This document shows, in pieces, positions 1 through 12,498 of a DNA stretch of 64,000 bases. Location: assembly GCA_021018815.1 (NCBI GenBank), contig JAITYX010000144.1:124001-188000 (forward strand), read 5' to 3'. Every line of letters begins with the position of its first letter. Within the stretch, counting starts at the first letter, position 1. This DNA is from Talinum fruticosum (Eukaryota > Streptophyta > Magnoliopsida > Caryophyllales > Talinaceae). The notes under the pieces are model-generated. The model was not told the origin of the DNA and ran no database searches. It worked only from the letters and a program-made list of their open reading frames with translations. The position numbers and the translations under genes are program-made.

Positions 1-1523
1 ATTCATTTCATACACAAAGTAATGTCAAATTAGGTTTTGTGTGGTATTATGCTATATTGAACAATGAATAAACTTATCCGAACTTTGCAAAATCCAAATG
101 TGATATTCAATTTGGATCGCAAAAGACTCATACTCTGCCTCTAGGGGATAATTATTGTTTATAAAATAGCCCTACATAGGGAAAATAGAATTTTTACCTC
201 TTTTACTCTACTACTTGTAACTTTTGTTTCGACAAGGCCAAGTAAACACACATTATTCTTCCTGGAAAAGATTTACCTTTGCTTGTTTAGAAGACTTATT
301 CTAATATTCTAACAAGAAATATTAATCTTCCCGACAAAAGATTTACTTTTTACCTGTTTTGGAGACTTATTCTAATATTCTAACAAGCAATATTGATCTT
401 GTAATAGGGGATTCTCCTACCACATGGGTATCTAAAGAGGCAATTTCATAATCACCCATATACTACAATACCCGTAATAAAGATGTATTTATAGAGACAT
501 GATTTCTAATTGCGGTTTCAGCAATAATGTGCATGCTCAATTGTCATTTGTGAACCAATGAAGAAAACAAAAATATATAGTTCGGAATAAATATTATAAA
601 GATCTCTTTAAGAGTTAAAAGAATTGGGAGAACCCTTTCTAGAAGGCGACTCTCGATGTTAGATCTCTTAGGAGTATAATTACCTAGCTTGGGGAATTTG
701 CTTTGTGTAATGAAAGCCTTCATCTTCTTACAAAAAATTTAAAACAAAAAATTCAAGGCTTATTTTTTTTATTTCCTGTATTTGACTTCCTATAATTAAA
801 TACAGGAAATTATGGCTTATTTTTTCATTTATCATATTTAACAATGAATATAAAAGGGAGTAAGTCATAATTTCCATTTAATTTTAAAGTGTCCATAAGT
901 AAGTACTAGGATATTAATTCATGGTAGAGTCATGCTGTTATTAGCAAGTGCAAGTTCACTTGATGTACATTCCATTTTCAACTATTTGCAAATCTCATCT
1001 CATGCAAATATAAAAACATACATCCCCTGCACAAAATGCAAACCCCTAATCCAATCTATTCTCTCCTTTCACACTAACCCTCCACTCCTACCACCCACTA
1101 CATTAGCACCGACATCTAAATCAGCAACTTGCATGCAATAATTAATTAACACAACCCACTAAACTATAGTTATCATTCTTTAACAAACATATTTAAAACT
1201 GAATATTGAATGATTAATATATTTAAATAAAAACTTAAATCCCATTAAGATAATTCACCAAAAATGCTAGGAGTTATTGCCTTCAATCTCTAGAAAAATC
1301 AATCTTTCTGAAAGAAAAGAACTACATGAAGTTCTGAAGTTAGATCTACAGTCTTTTCTACAAAGTCTTAAAAAGTAAAATCAGAGAATCAGCTCAGAGA
1401 AAGATTCACTAATTTGTGATTTGCCTCATTTTCATCACTCATCTGCTGCTACTTGGCAGTCTCAGGGTACTTGGAATTGGTAGAGCAAAGTTTGGAGAGA
1501 AAGAGAGAGAGGAGAGGGAGAGA
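1..1523. other. Upstream flank of the methyltransferase gene
   Basis: No coding segment is recognised here. Two local structures can be seen. A two-copy tandem duplication with a period of about 71 bp lies at roughly 257-397; both copies share the core GACTTATTCTAATATTCTAA. A perfect 13-bp inverted repeat (ATTTCCTGTATTT and its complement) lies at 771-783 and 798-810. The ORF in the + frame at 1416 extends the methyltransferase upstream by 36 residues, but that segment looks like 5' untranslated sequence: it runs through an AG-rich tract just before the better ATG at 1524. No TATA box could be assigned with confidence. Confidence 0.6.
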
Positions 1524-2642
1524 ATGGCAATGGGATTCACGATGGGACTGAACTTCCTTCTGCTAGTAGCCATGGTAGCCACCAACATTCTCTCTCTCTA
1601 CCATCTCTCTTCCACCACTTCACTCTTCCAACTCAAACGCCCCACAAATCCACCACCAGTCCCACAACACCTTATCCAGCAACTCCACACCATACGCGCC
1701 ACTCTAAACCATCTCACGCGCCACCACGCTCCTCCCACCCCAAAAACCAACTCCCCAAACCCCACTTCCTCAGATCTCCTCACTTTCTCTCACTTCTCTC
1801 CAATCGCGTCCTCCTGCCATGACCACCCTGACCTTCTCCACCAGTACATGAACTACACCCCTTTCTCTCTATGCCCCAAGGACACCCATCTCGCGGAATC
1901 CCTCATTCTTCGGGGCTGTCACCCTCTCCCTCGTCGCCGCTGCTTCTCTCGCACCCCCTTAAACCCTAAACCCTCTTCCCCTGATTCCAATGTTTTGTGG
2001 GATTCTTACCCCTCTTCTTCGGGATCTTGTAAGAGCTTCAAATGCCTTAATCCCAAACTGGGTTTTGATTTCTCATCAGTGGAATCTCAAAAATCATTCA
2101 TGTCATTCAAATCTGATCTTGATCTCACCATTCCCCAGCTTCTTCAGATTGCTGAGAAGGCCAATTCCCAGATCAGACTGGGGATCGACATTGGAGGTGG
2201 GACTGGGACATTTGCAGTAATGATGAGAGAGAGAAACGTAACAATTATGACGACCACTATGAATTTAGGGGCTCCGTATAGTGAAGCCAATGCAGTTCGT
2301 GGGGTGGTGCCACTACACGCGCCACTACAGCAGCGGCTGCCGGTGTTTGATGGGGTAGTGGATGTGGTAAGATGCGGGCACGCTGTGAACCGGTGGATTC
2401 CGGTGCCAGTTATGGAGTTTTTGTTCTATGATGTGGATAGAGTGTTGAGGGGAGGTGGGTATTTGTGGGTTGATCATTTCTTCAGTAAAGGGGGTGATTT
2501 GGAGAAGGTTTATAAGCCATTGATTAACAAATTGGGGTATAAGATTGTGAAGTGGGCAACAGGGAATAAGACTGATTCTAGTGGATTGAAGAATGGAGAA
2601 ATGTATTTGACTGCACTCTTGCAGAAGCCAAAGTCCAGATAA
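1524..2642 (+). CDS. Probable membrane-anchored SAM-dependent methyltransferase (At1g29790-like)
   Basis: Intronless ORF of 372 codons. I chose the ATG at 1524 over the in-frame ATG at 1416 because the protein then opens with the family-typical MAMGFTMGLNFLLLVAM, a single membrane anchor at about residues 8-26 that suggests a Golgi/endomembrane type II protein. A proline- and serine-rich linker follows, then a cysteine-containing block around residues 90-170. The methyltransferase core has the glycine-rich SAM-binding motif I GIDIGGGTGTF at about residues 220-230, and the later block VLRGGGYLWVDHFF typical of the plant DUF248-like methyltransferase superfamily. The C-terminus ALLQKPKSR looks complete. 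The methyl acceptor is unknown. Just after the stop, GGTAAGAT at about 2660 could be a donor for a 3' UTR intron, with a T-rich tract and CAG near 2715-2725. I recall the Arabidopsis homologue as At1g29790; this was not checked by search. Confidence 0.88.
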   Translation: MAMGFTMGLNFLLLVAMVATNILSLYHLSSTTSLFQLKRPTNPPPVPQHLIQQLHTIRATLNHLTRHHAPPTPKTNSPNPTSSDLLTFSHFSPIASSCHDHPDLLHQYMNYTPFSLCPKDTHLAESLILRGCHPLPRRRCFSRTPLNPKPSSPDSNVLWDSYPSSSGSCKSFKCLNPKLGFDFSSVESQKSFMSFKSDLDLTIPQLLQIAEKANSQIRLGIDIGGGTGTFAVMMRERNVTIMTTTMNLGAPYSEANAVRGVVPLHAPLQQRLPVFDGVVDVVRCGHAVNRWIPVPVMEFLFYDVDRVLRGGGYLWVDHFFSKGGDLEKVYKPLINKLGYKIVKWATGNKTDSSGLKNGEMYLTALLQKPKSR

Positions 2643-5600
2643 TGGATGCATTCTTTAGAGGTAAGATTGTATCTGTTAGTTCTTTATTTGTTAGGGTTTT
2701 TTTTTTTTTTTTTTCCTAAGGCAGTATTGGGGTAGTTTGTTGAAGAGTCAAATGAGTTTGATTTGATTATAATTTTATGTTTATAAATGGTACTCTGCTA
2801 TGTGATCAACTAGTAATAATGAATTTGTAGCCAAGGTATTTATGAGGAGGCAGCTAAGCACTTAAGCTGGTTAAATCTTGGGTTTCTACTCAGGTATGTG
2901 GTTGGAACACATTTGCATCAATATTAAGAATGCCTCCTTGAATGTCTGAATCCAACACTAACAATGACAAAACAAGGATAACCAATCTGAATCCACCAAA
3001 AGTGCAATCGACGAGAGTGACTAAGTGAGTTTGTGCTGGTTTGCGAAATAAGAAGTGAATATGTCAGTTTGCGCACTTTGTGGAGGCCAAAAGATCCTCT
3101 GTGATAGGTGAAAATTGGGGTTAGACGACTTGACTGGTGATATTTGTAGTTGGCAATCAAATTATTTTGTGGATAAATGAAATAGTAGTTGTGGGAAATG
3201 CTCTGTTTTCGATAGTATTGTTAAGGGAGCAGGGCTCTGTGGGTGACACTATTACAAACTCAAGGAAGATATTTGAATTCTGCAATGGAAGTTTTCTAAG
3301 TGTTAATCTACTCCCTTTGCTATTCGATATGGTTCCTTTCTATCCTTTTTCCATTCTTCCCCTTTTTTCCGGCCCGGGGGGTAAGTGATGGTGTTACTAA
3401 AGTAGGGCTCAACAGCATATTTGCGGTTGTGGTGAGAATGAAATTCTGATTGGGTACTGGGTATACTTATGCATTATGACGGCCTTGGAGATGAGATGCC
3501 ACGGTATGCCAGCTTTACGTCCAGCAGTGACAAAGATGACATTTACAGATAGCAACGACACATTAGACAAAGGGGTAATTTTTGCATCCCAGTGGCAATG
3601 AACATCAATAAAACTGATTTTCCCCCTCGCCCATTTGCAAAGCTCTGATGACATAGTTACTCAGTGAGTGATTCCTGTGTCAGAATAACTATTTTGGCTT
3701 GTAGGGTAGAACGGTGTAACTTGGAAAAGGAGGAGGCCTTGGAAGATAGGCATTTCTTAATGAGTTACTTGACTCTTCATTTCACCTCAAGTATATGTGT
3801 CGAATACATGGCACTCAATTATGGGTGCACACAATCAACCCTTTATTTTGTACAAAAATCTACAAATTATTTAAAAAATTGTTAAAGCCTGACACACCAG
3901 TCAACACCCTTCAGTCAAGTAACATAGTTTCTTAAATGGAATCTCAATTATCAGTAAACAAATACTTCTTGTTAGAATTTGATAGGGGTAGAATTTGACT
4001 CTTTTGGGTCATTAACTCTTCCAATAGGACGACCATGTCAATCTATACAGTAATATAGTTGAGTGTTGAAGCAGTATCTCCGGTATGTATGATTCTGTGG
4101 CACTATTTAAATTAGATGTAATACTTCACTTGAGCATTATTCCCGCCAAAAATTAGCATCACTGATGGCTATGTTTTCAGACAGTAGTCTTGCAATCTCC
4201 TTTCCTTCTCAGCCTTGGGTCCTGCAGGGAACAAGAGAAGCGCTGGGGGAGGGGAGAGGCAGTAGATGCATTGAGGTAATGGAAGACACTTATAGGGAAG
4301 TGTAGTGAAGCAAGTGTTCCACGTAAAGGCAATGTCTGCTTCTATGTTTTTGCTCTTTAAGGCTGTAGCAATTGTATGATGTAGTTCCGTCGGCCTGGAT
4401 GTTTGGATTTGTTGTTTAGGTAAGGATCATGTTTTGTGCGCTCTACATCTGTCACATTGTTCATCTGAATGATATTACTAATTCATAATATAGACCGCTT
4501 ATGGTACAGAGTCCTCATTTCACCTTGGACACCTTGTGTCAATAGCTTGTTTTGCGATATACGTAGGGACAACACTTCGTTTAAAGGTTTAAAACACGTA
4601 AAATTTTCAAAAGATGATTGTCGGAACCTCACTATCCGCCATATACACTGTTTGAATGACAGACCAATAATCCTGTTGCACAAAGCTAGTCATTTCAAAA
4701 TATCATGCTTGTCAAATTTAGCTTAATAGTCAGTTGAAACTTCAGTATGGAATGGATGTTGGCTCTTTGTTGTTGCCTGCTCATAACTCTTGATCCTTTT
4801 TTTTTTTTTTTTTTGTAGTTGCTAGTTGGAATATGTGATCTGTTCTCAACTCCATGCTTCCTGGAAGATGCACAACTGAAATCCATCTTCCAAGACAACC
4901 TTTGGGCTTCAGCATCAACTGTCAAAGCCCCTTATATGCATGCAGCAAGACTCGAGGGCATTTGATTATGGACATTGTGACAGGAAGTATCTCTGAAGGG
5001 CGAAAACTTAGAGCAGAACATATTTCTTAGAGCGCTCAGCTTTGTTTATCCTTTTTTCTTTTTTAGAAAATAGATAGGCATTCCTGTTAATTTTATACAA
5101 TAAAAGTCCCAAACATTTTATTGATAAATATATTAACAATTTGTATCAGAAATTAAGGTCAAGATGAATATGAAGATAAGTGTTGGTTGCCAAAATGGCA
5201 CAGGAAAGAGCAAAAGAGATTCTGATATGTTCAAATAGTACATGGTGCTCCAACATCATGAATCTTGAATTTAGAGGTTGATGTACTAATATTGAAACCA
5301 TCTATAGAAATTATGTTGAGATGACACTTCATGGTTTTTGAGGCTGGGTTGCAACTTCTGATTCGATTTGTGCAGCTCCAAACGCAAATCTGCAGATATA
5401 GTTTAACAATTTTGTTGCTACCCCCCCAAAAACAAATCCACCAAAGAAAAAGAAAACCAAAAACAAAAAAGGGGAAAGGAATACCCCTTATCTATTTTGG
5501 CATTGTTACTCATAAACATGTTGTGCATCAAGCCGAGTTAGCCAAACGAGCAACTTAGGTTAGTACAATTGCGAGCAGGTAATGCTTTGGTCAAAGTCGG

Positions 5601-5699
5601 GCAATGCTTGGGTCAAAGTTAGCCCACCGATGAAAATGAGTTTAGACATGCTGTAAACTTAGGAAGCCAAGAAGATGGTGATGAGATGAAAGCTCTCGA
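2643..5699. other. Intergenic region
   Basis: Downstream flank of the methyltransferase gene. Short ORFs occur, but none has recognisable domains or convincing codon structure. Poly-T tracts lie at about 2697-2714 and 4797-4815. One dispersed repeat copy (3764-3923) is listed separately. The part from about 5560 may belong to the LINE-1 5' region, because the text runs without a clear break into ORF1-like sequence at 5700. Confidence 0.5.
3764..3923 (+). repeat. Dispersed GTTACT...AGTAAC repeat, copy A
   Basis: A 160-bp segment beginning GTTACTTGACTCTTCATTTC and ending AGTCAAGTAACATAG. The short ends GTTACT and AGTAAC are inverted. Relatives lie at 20692-20878, about 21133-21310 and 23571-23739, all starting with a similar TTACT...CTTCATT head. 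The sequence resembles a small MITE or MITE-like repeat; no protein is encoded. Confidence 0.55.
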
Positions 5700-6696
5700 G
5701 TGGCAATTTTGACTTTAAAGGTGAAGAAGAAGAAAGCCTCTAACCCCAAAGTTATCACACAGTCGACAAGGACAGTAACAACACCTTTTTCCTCTCCAGC
5801 AACGCCAGTTCAGTCAAAGGGACCTGTACAACCATCCAATGGATCAGTGAAACCAACCCAGCGCGCCTTATATGCACCTAGGAATATCTGTTCCTCGCCA
5901 TATGTCAGACGAATAGGTGGGATTTTGTCGACCTAATCTTTGTCTCCCTCTCCTGGAGCATTTAAGAATTTGCAGAACCAACCAATGGAAGATTTAAGAA
6001 TTTGTAGAATCAACCAATGGAACAGTGCAGCAAGGTAATAAGACACCAAATTCTCCTCAACGAAATCATGAGATTACCAATAACAATGAAGGACAACCAT
6101 GGTTACGGTGGGTTGATTGATTAAAAAATTTGGAGACCTGTGGCTCCATGTCAAATGTGGGAGAGTACGACTTGCCCAAAGTCCCTAATGCAAGGTGTAG
6201 GCTGAAATTTATCCCTCCTATAGAGCAGAGTGGGCGGCTAGTTCAGAAAATTGAATATGCTGACATTGAATCTGAGGTTGAGTATTGGGACTCTTCGATA
6301 ATATGTCGTATTTTAGGAGCCAACCCTCCCTTGTGGTCTTGCAAGGATTCTTGCATCGAATTTGGGGGAAACCGCTATTGACAAATTTCTAAAAAGGATC
6401 CTAGCAATTTTAAAAAGGATAATGACACGTTTATTTTTCAGTTCCATGCTCAGTTAGACATTAATCAAATCCTTAAGCAACACATCTATTATTTTAACAG
6501 GAAGCCAATGATTGTCAAAAGTTGGTCTTTAGGGGACGACTTTGATGTAGAGGTCAAGATTGTCCCTATTTGGGTGCAATTTCACAACTTAAACACCTAA
6601 AGTGTGGATGGCTTAAGTAAAGTAGTAAGTATGGTGGGAGTACCTTTGCCGGCTGATAAATTGACAACTGACAAGGATAGATTGAATTATGCCGGA
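5700..6696 (+). pseudogene. LINE-1 ORF1, 5' part (DUF4283 domain)
   Basis: A basic, serine/threonine/proline-rich N-terminus at 5700-5940 is followed from 6130 by a DUF4283-type nucleic-acid-binding domain. Visible blocks are YWDSSIICRILGANPP at about 6285-6330, YYFNRKPMIVKSWSLGDDF at about 6490-6545, and IPIWVQFHNL near 6570. LSKVVSMVGVPLPADKLTT and DRLNYA then lead to the break at 6696. Stops at 5934, 6379 and 6598 disable it. In the intact family this protein binds the LINE RNA. The reading resumes at 12658 after Copia-1. Confidence 0.75.
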
Positions 6697-8128
6697 TGAA
6701 GACTCGGGTATAAATCTCTATCTCTCTTAGGTTTTGATTCTAACTCATTACGAGTATTATAGAAACTCTTATTTAAGTTTTTATTCGGTTTAACGGACTC
6801 GGAAAGTGCTTTATTTCATATCTTCTTCATTTGAGTTTCGACTCACTCGGACATCACTCAAAACTATCGCATGCTCAAATAATTTCTCTAACACATTTAT
6901 TCTCAAGCATCGACTTTGTATTTCAACGTTAAATGAATTACAACGTTAATTCTTTATTCTAAGTTAGTTTATCTCTTTGAGAATTATTTGATCGGATCAA
7001 GTTCTTATACTACGATATTTATTCTTTCTAACTTGATCATTTTAGGATTGACTCGAGATGGAATTTGAGCATATTGAATATTAGATTAGGAAAATTCCAT
7101 TCTTCTAGGACAAAGATAATTAAGCACTTAATTACTCTAATTTAATTAGTATATGTGCCTAATCTTGGACCAAAGTATTTTATACTTTGAGAACTAATGT
7201 GTTTTGCTTTTGTAGGTTATTCAAACAAGCCTAAAATGTATTTTGAAATACATAAGCAACCAGCTTCTAACCGTTAAAAACCAACAGACAAGTTTTAGCT
7301 ACTTCGGACATGGCTCGGACACCATGTCGGGATTGTTTGTTTCCAAAACTGTAAACTCCAACTCTAGGCTTAACGGTTGTTTCCACCTCGATTTTCAGTC
7401 ACCACTAGTTGATTGGAACATCTTTTGGAGCCAAGAGCCGTTGCACAACGTCCACATCCCAAAGGATCTTTTCGAGCGACTTAGAATAGCCGTTACAACG
7501 GCTAGTGAAGACTTTTGTCCAAAACCAAGACTCAACGATCATTCTACTTGGTTGTTTATAAATAAAAGCCACTCCACAAGACTTCAAGATTGTTGAACAC
7601 ATTGCTTGGAACCGAAATTATTGTTGAACTAATTCTTACTCAATCTTCCACTTACAACTCTTACTTGTGTATTTCATATCTTCTAAGTTATAAAGAAAGT
7701 CTTGTAATCAATTACATTCTTCTCTTACTTTCTTAGTAAGTCCCTTGACTGAGCTGTAAGGGTTAACTCAGCTCGGTTGTCCCCGATTATAAAGGTTACC
7801 TCGGTCAGGAAGTACTAAATCGGATAAGGGAACTTCGAGTCTAGGAAAACTTTGGAAGGAATTGTTTAAGGAAGCAATTCGGTTAAGTCGATCCCTTTTA
7901 TTTTTGGATTCAAAATAGTCGATTTGACTTGGTGCTTAGATTAGCACTATTCGTGATTTTCTCGCCCAGGAGGGTTTCCACGTATATCTGCGTTTTATCT
8001 TTCTTAGTCCAATTTAAACTCATAATCTGCTTTTATAAGTGTTTGTGCAAAAAGTGTTTACATCTCTTCATCACCCTATTCACCCCCGCCCTATGGCGTG
8101 ACTTAGACTCTCCACGAACAAACCTTTA
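6697..8128 (+). repeat. Copia-1 5' LTR
   Basis: About 1.43 kb, from TGAAGACTCGGG to AACAAACCTTTA just before the primer-binding site. It aligns by eye with the Copia-2 5' LTR (55714-57235). Shared blocks are the AAAATTCCATTCTTCT region, GACCAAAGTA..TATACTTTGAGAAC, TTTTGTAGGTTATTCAA, GGGTTAACTCAGCT, and GGAGGGTTTCCACGTA near the end. The terminal CA has become TA. Confidence 0.8.
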
Positions 8129-8130
8129 AT

Positions 8131-8142
8131 TGGTATTAGAGA
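8131..8142 (+). other. Copia-1 primer-binding site (initiator Met tRNA type)
   Basis: TGGTATTAGAGA follows the 5' LTR after a 2-bp spacer. It differs by two bases from the usual TGGTATCAGAGC that pairs with the 3' end of plant initiator Met tRNA. Confidence 0.7.
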
Positions 8143-8187
8143 CTAACCTTTCAAGAGGATCTCACCATCTAAAGGTCTAAAGATTAG

Positions 8188-9620
8188 ATGGCTCAAGCAC
8201 AATGGAGAGTTCGATGAAGGAAGATCATTCACCAAACCACCAAAGTTCAAAGGGTCAAACTTTGCACACTCTGGAAGAAGATGATGGAGGGCTTTCGATG
8301 GACAACGATGAGGATGTTTGGAACATCATCCAAGGAAGCAATTTCATCCCAATGAAGATAGAAAAAGGAACTACCGTGCCTAAACTCAAATCTAAGTATA
8401 CCACTAAAGAGACCGAGAAGTTCGAAAAAACTTCAAAGCTATGAACACATTAATGTGTGCCATTAGTACGTAAGAATACAACAGGGTATCGACCTATGAC
8501 ACAGCCTAAAGAGGCGTAGGACACTCTTGTTAACACCTATGAAGGTACAAGTTAGGTGAAGCAGGTGAAGATAAGTCAATATCTTCATCAATATGAGCTA
8601 TTCAAGATGGAGCCGAAGAAAACATCACTCATATGTATGTTCGCTTCACAAAGATTACAAATAATCTCAAATCTCTCGGATAGAAAGATCTCTCACGAAG
8701 AAATGTCCATAAAGATTTTGATAAGTCTACCAAAGAAGAGATGGGGTCCCAAGGTAATAGCCATTGAAGAAGCTCAAAACCTCTCTCAACTAAGACCGCA
8801 CAAGCCGACCGGGAAATTACTCACCCATGAGATTCATCCGGAGAAAGAGGACGCCGAGGTCGGCACCAAAAGGAACATTGCACTCGAAGGCCTCGTAAAG
8901 CACACATGAAAGTCCGAGTACCTCGGAATCCGAAGAGGATCCTATGGCACTCATTGCCCGCGGCTTCAAAAGAATGATGAAGTACAAGAAATGGGAAAAG
9001 AGGCCAAAGAAGGAGTTCTATAAGAAAGACAAGAAGGACAGGAAAGGTAAATACTCATCCCCTTCTAAATTGTCTTTAACTAAGAACTTTGGCTATTTTG
9101 AATGTGGTAGCAAAGATCACATAGTCAAGGAATATCCAAAGTGAAAGAAGGACAGAAAGAAGAAGAAAGCTATGATGGCCACTTGGAGCGATGACGACTC
9201 ATCCGAAGAAGAAGATGATTCCGATGACTCAAAGTGTCTTATGGCACCGACGGACTCGTAAGCCGCATCCGAATCGGATGATGACAACTCGTATATCGAG
9301 GAGACAAATCCTCGGGAGGTAATTGAGTACTTTCTCAAATTCTTCAAAGTTGATTTAGCACGATGTATTTTCACTTTGGAAGAAAAGTCCAATTCCGATT
9401 CTTCCCGGTTCAAATAACAACTTGAGTCTCTTACTCGCTGAGAGCAATGTTTTGAAAAATGAATTGGAAAACCCGAGACAAAATCCGAAAGTACTTAAGA
9501 CCAGTGCTCAAACAAATGAGATTGAATCCGAGTCATTCGTAACGGAGAATAAGCAATCGAAAAGAAAGCTCAATGAGTCTCAAGAGCTTATTTTGAAACT
9601 CACTCAAGGTTAGAAAAACC
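8188..9620 (+). pseudogene. Copia-1 gag remnant
   Basis: Starts at ATGGCTCAAGCAC (8188), matching the Copia-2 gag start at 57295. It covers the capsid-like region and then a basic stretch at 8944-9144 containing the zinc knuckle FECGSKDHIVKEYP. The last knuckle cysteine has been replaced by tyrosine (EYPK where Copia-2 has DCPK). An acidic/serine tract follows, and then coiled-coil-like sequence to about 9613. There are many stops and frameshifts. An intact Gag would package the element RNA. Confidence 0.75.
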
Positions 9621-10026
9621 TTGATTTGTTGTTAGGCTCTCGGTGTGTCTCCTTCAGGAAAGAAGGACTTGGTTATAATGCGGAAGAGGAATCTAATTCC
9701 TATTTTAGTCTTTTTAAAACCGATTCCCGAACCGTAAAAGTTTAGGAAGGCCGAGCATGGTCCCATTCATACCAATGAAAAGAGGACTAAGCCCGGACCA
9801 GTTCACGAGAAAAGGCCTTCTCCACCTAGGTTTACAAAAGAAAGAGATTTTCAAAAGAAAGAGAAACAAACTCGGTTTTCTAGAAGGAAAACTCGAATCG
9901 AACTAAACCCAAAATTATTCATATCTAAGTTCCCAAGAGTGTTATTCCTCTAAGAAAGACCACGAGTAAATACGATTCATTGGGTTTGTAAGAGGAAATG
10001 AGAAGGGTTAATTTGTCTATGTTTAG

Positions 10027-11374
10027 GTCACTCGGAAGAGGAAGAAAGGTCATTGGTATTTAGACAGGTGGTTGCTCATGCCACATGTCGGGAGATTCAA
10101 GACTCTTTTCCGAGTTGGAAGATCCGAAATGAGGAAAAGTCACATTTGAAGATAATAGCAAAGGCAAGATAGTAGGAATTAGCAAGATTGGTGGAGGAAA
10201 TAACACAATCGGCTTAGTTTACCTTGTCAAAAGGCTCAAGTACAATCTCCTTAGCATCTCTCAGCTATGTGACAAAGGATAAGAGGTAATGTTCATTCGG
10301 ACCAACCGCTACATTTCGATGCGAGTCACCAAAGAGACAAAGCTCTCGGATATGAGGTCGAGTAACACCTATATTATTCCTCTCTCATATTCAAGTCGAA
10401 TTTATCTTGTTTGAAAGCATATGTGAATGATTATTCATGGACTTGGCATCATAGATTAGCACATATTAGCATGCATACTATTAAGAAACTTGCATCTCAT
10501 GGATTGGCTAGGGAATTACCTAACCGTGCATTTAAGAAAGATAAAATCTATGAGACATGCACAAATGGGAAGCAAGTCAAATCATCTTTCAAACCACTCA
10601 AAATTGTATCTACATCCAAAGTGCTAGAATTACTTCATATAGATTTGTGTGGTGAAATTCCTGTGAAAAGCCTTAGAGGTAAATCATATGTACTTGTTAT
10701 TGTTAATGATTTCTCACAATTTACTTGGGTATGTTTTCTCAAAAACAAGACTGAAATTTTCAAAGAGTTCACTAAGATATAGAGGAAAATTTAAGTGGTG
10801 TCTCATACTCGGATCGGAAGGATTCAAACTAACCATGGAAGGGAATTCGACTACTTAGAATTTGCGGACTTACGTGACAAGAACGGTATCTTCCATAACT
10901 TTTATGCGCCAAGAACTCCTCAACAAAATGAAGTAGTGGAGAAAAGAGCATAACACTTGAAGAAATAAGGACTATGATGATTGAAAATGATCTACCTTGT
11001 TATTTCGGGTCGAGGCATTCAACACAACAAATTACACACTCAATATATGCCTCATCGGACCTATCTTGAAGAAAACTCCCTACAAGCTTTACAAGGGAAA
11101 GAAACCCAACATCTCCTACTTCAAACCATTTGGGTGTAAGTGCTTTGTTCACAACAATGGTAAGGAGCATCCGACTAAGTTTGATGCTAGGTTAGATGAA
11201 GGTATATTTCAGGGTTATTCTTCTCATGGCAAAGCTTTTCGTGTTTTTAACAACAAAACTAACAAAGTGGAAGAAAGTATCCATGTTGTCTTTGATGAGA
11301 TTGATCTTGGTAGGATAAGTGAGTTCGCCATTTTAGATCTCAAGCTTAATCGAGATGAAGATGACTATGCTTGA
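10027..11374 (+). pseudogene. Copia-1 pol part: protease, GAG-pre-integrase and integrase
   Basis: The protease block begins GHWYLD near 10048, where the following SGCS is displaced by a frameshift. The GAG-pre-integrase segment is at about 10411-10570 (WHHRLAHIS...). The integrase core has HIDLCGEI at about 10640 (first catalytic Asp), DFSQFTWVCFLK, HGREFDYLEF (second Asp region altered to HGRE) and APRTPQQNEVVEKR near 10909. The segment at 10997-11374 is the post-core integrase region (KPFGCKCFVHNNGKEHPTKF). Several stops break the frame. Immediately after it, RT and RNase H are missing. Confidence 0.8.
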
Positions 11375-11895
11375 AGCTGAGCTAAGAAAGAGTCAAAACA
11401 AAATAGCCGAGGCAACTCAAATTGGAGCAACTCGGAATGTTATGACTTAGACCGAACAACCTCAAGAGATAGCTCGGAATGGAGAGACTCAAGCAAGATC
11501 AACCAAGCGAAAATCAGCCTGTTCAACCAACAAACTTGGTAAATCGGAGGGCAAATAAAGCTTTCAAATATGCATCCAGATCACCTACCCGAAAACATAC
11601 TTGTTTGATATCAACGGTGGGGTAAGAACTCGATCTTCTTTGCATCGTCTATGTGCATTTTCTACATTCATATCATTAACGGAACCCAAAAATGCACTAG
11701 AGGCCCTAAATGAACTTGAATGGGTAAAGACCATGCAAGAAGAGCTTAATTAATTTGAGAGACCATTCCGAGAAAGGTGATATTGAACTTGAATTCATTC
11801 CTACGAAATTTCGGTTAGTCGATATTTTCACTAAGCCTCTTAGTGAGGATCGGTTTTGTTTTATTAGGAATGAGCTTGGTATGATTAATGCATGA
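11375..11895 (+). pseudogene. Copia-1 RT/RNase H deletion scar
   Basis: From 11375 the text corresponds to the linker before RT in Copia-2, up to TMQEELN at about 11730-11750. It then jumps, after GAGAGACC near 11760, to the extreme C-terminus of RNase H (DIFTKPLSEDRF..ELGMINA, 11820-11895). Comparison with Copia-2 (59760-61255) shows that about 1.4 kb carrying nearly all of RT and RNase H has been lost. Confidence 0.75.
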
Positions 11896-12498
11896 TTTTG
11901 TGATTTGAATTATCCTTGCATAATTGTGTGTTATGTGTTTTAATAACGAATGGATCGATTGTTGACGAGTGAGACCGGGTTATGAGTTATTAGTTCTCTA
12001 AGTGTTCTTAGTCACTTAGAAATCATACTAAGTCGGACTCAATTTTTGAGCAAAATGGACATCAAACTTACGAGATCATCTCTAGATAAATGGAGAATCT
12101 CATAAATATTTTCAAAAAGTCTTTCTTCTCTCTCTCGCCATGTGTTTCAATCGAGAGAATTCTAGCCATTGGATGAAAGCTGGTGGAATACTAGTCGTTG
12201 GAAAGCGTAACGTCACACCTGTCCGAGGCTGGCTGCTTGGTATTCGGGTCAAAACGAAGGTTGAAGGTCATTTCCCCCTTTACCTTCTTTTTTCTTTACT
12301 TTGCTCATTGCTTACTTACTCTCTACTCTCGGCATCTCTGCTGACTTGTATTCTCTCTCTCGAATTCGAAGCATTCTCTACTCTCTCTCTTCTCTTATTC
12401 CCTCGGTTTCTTGTCGTTCACCATGCCCAAACGATGAACTCGGTCAAGAGTTGGGTTCGGCTACCAAAAGCCCCGCACCAAAACGCCCAAGAAGGTAC
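11896..12498 (+). other. Copia-1 region after pol, with start of the extra ORF
   Basis: Matches Copia-2 61260-61980 in layout: a noncoding stretch, a T/C-rich tract (about 12290-12410), then ATGCCCAAACGATG at 12423. That ATG corresponds to the extra-ORF start ATGCCTAAAAGAGG at 61894 in Copia-2. The ORF is cut off after about 25 codons, where the sequence jumps into the end of the LTR near 12499. Confidence 0.6.

Noticed and set aside
3137..5558. Several ORFs of 60-85 codons between the methyltransferase gene and LINE-1
   Set aside because: No domains, no splice context and no consistent codon pattern; typical random ORFs of intergenic DNA.
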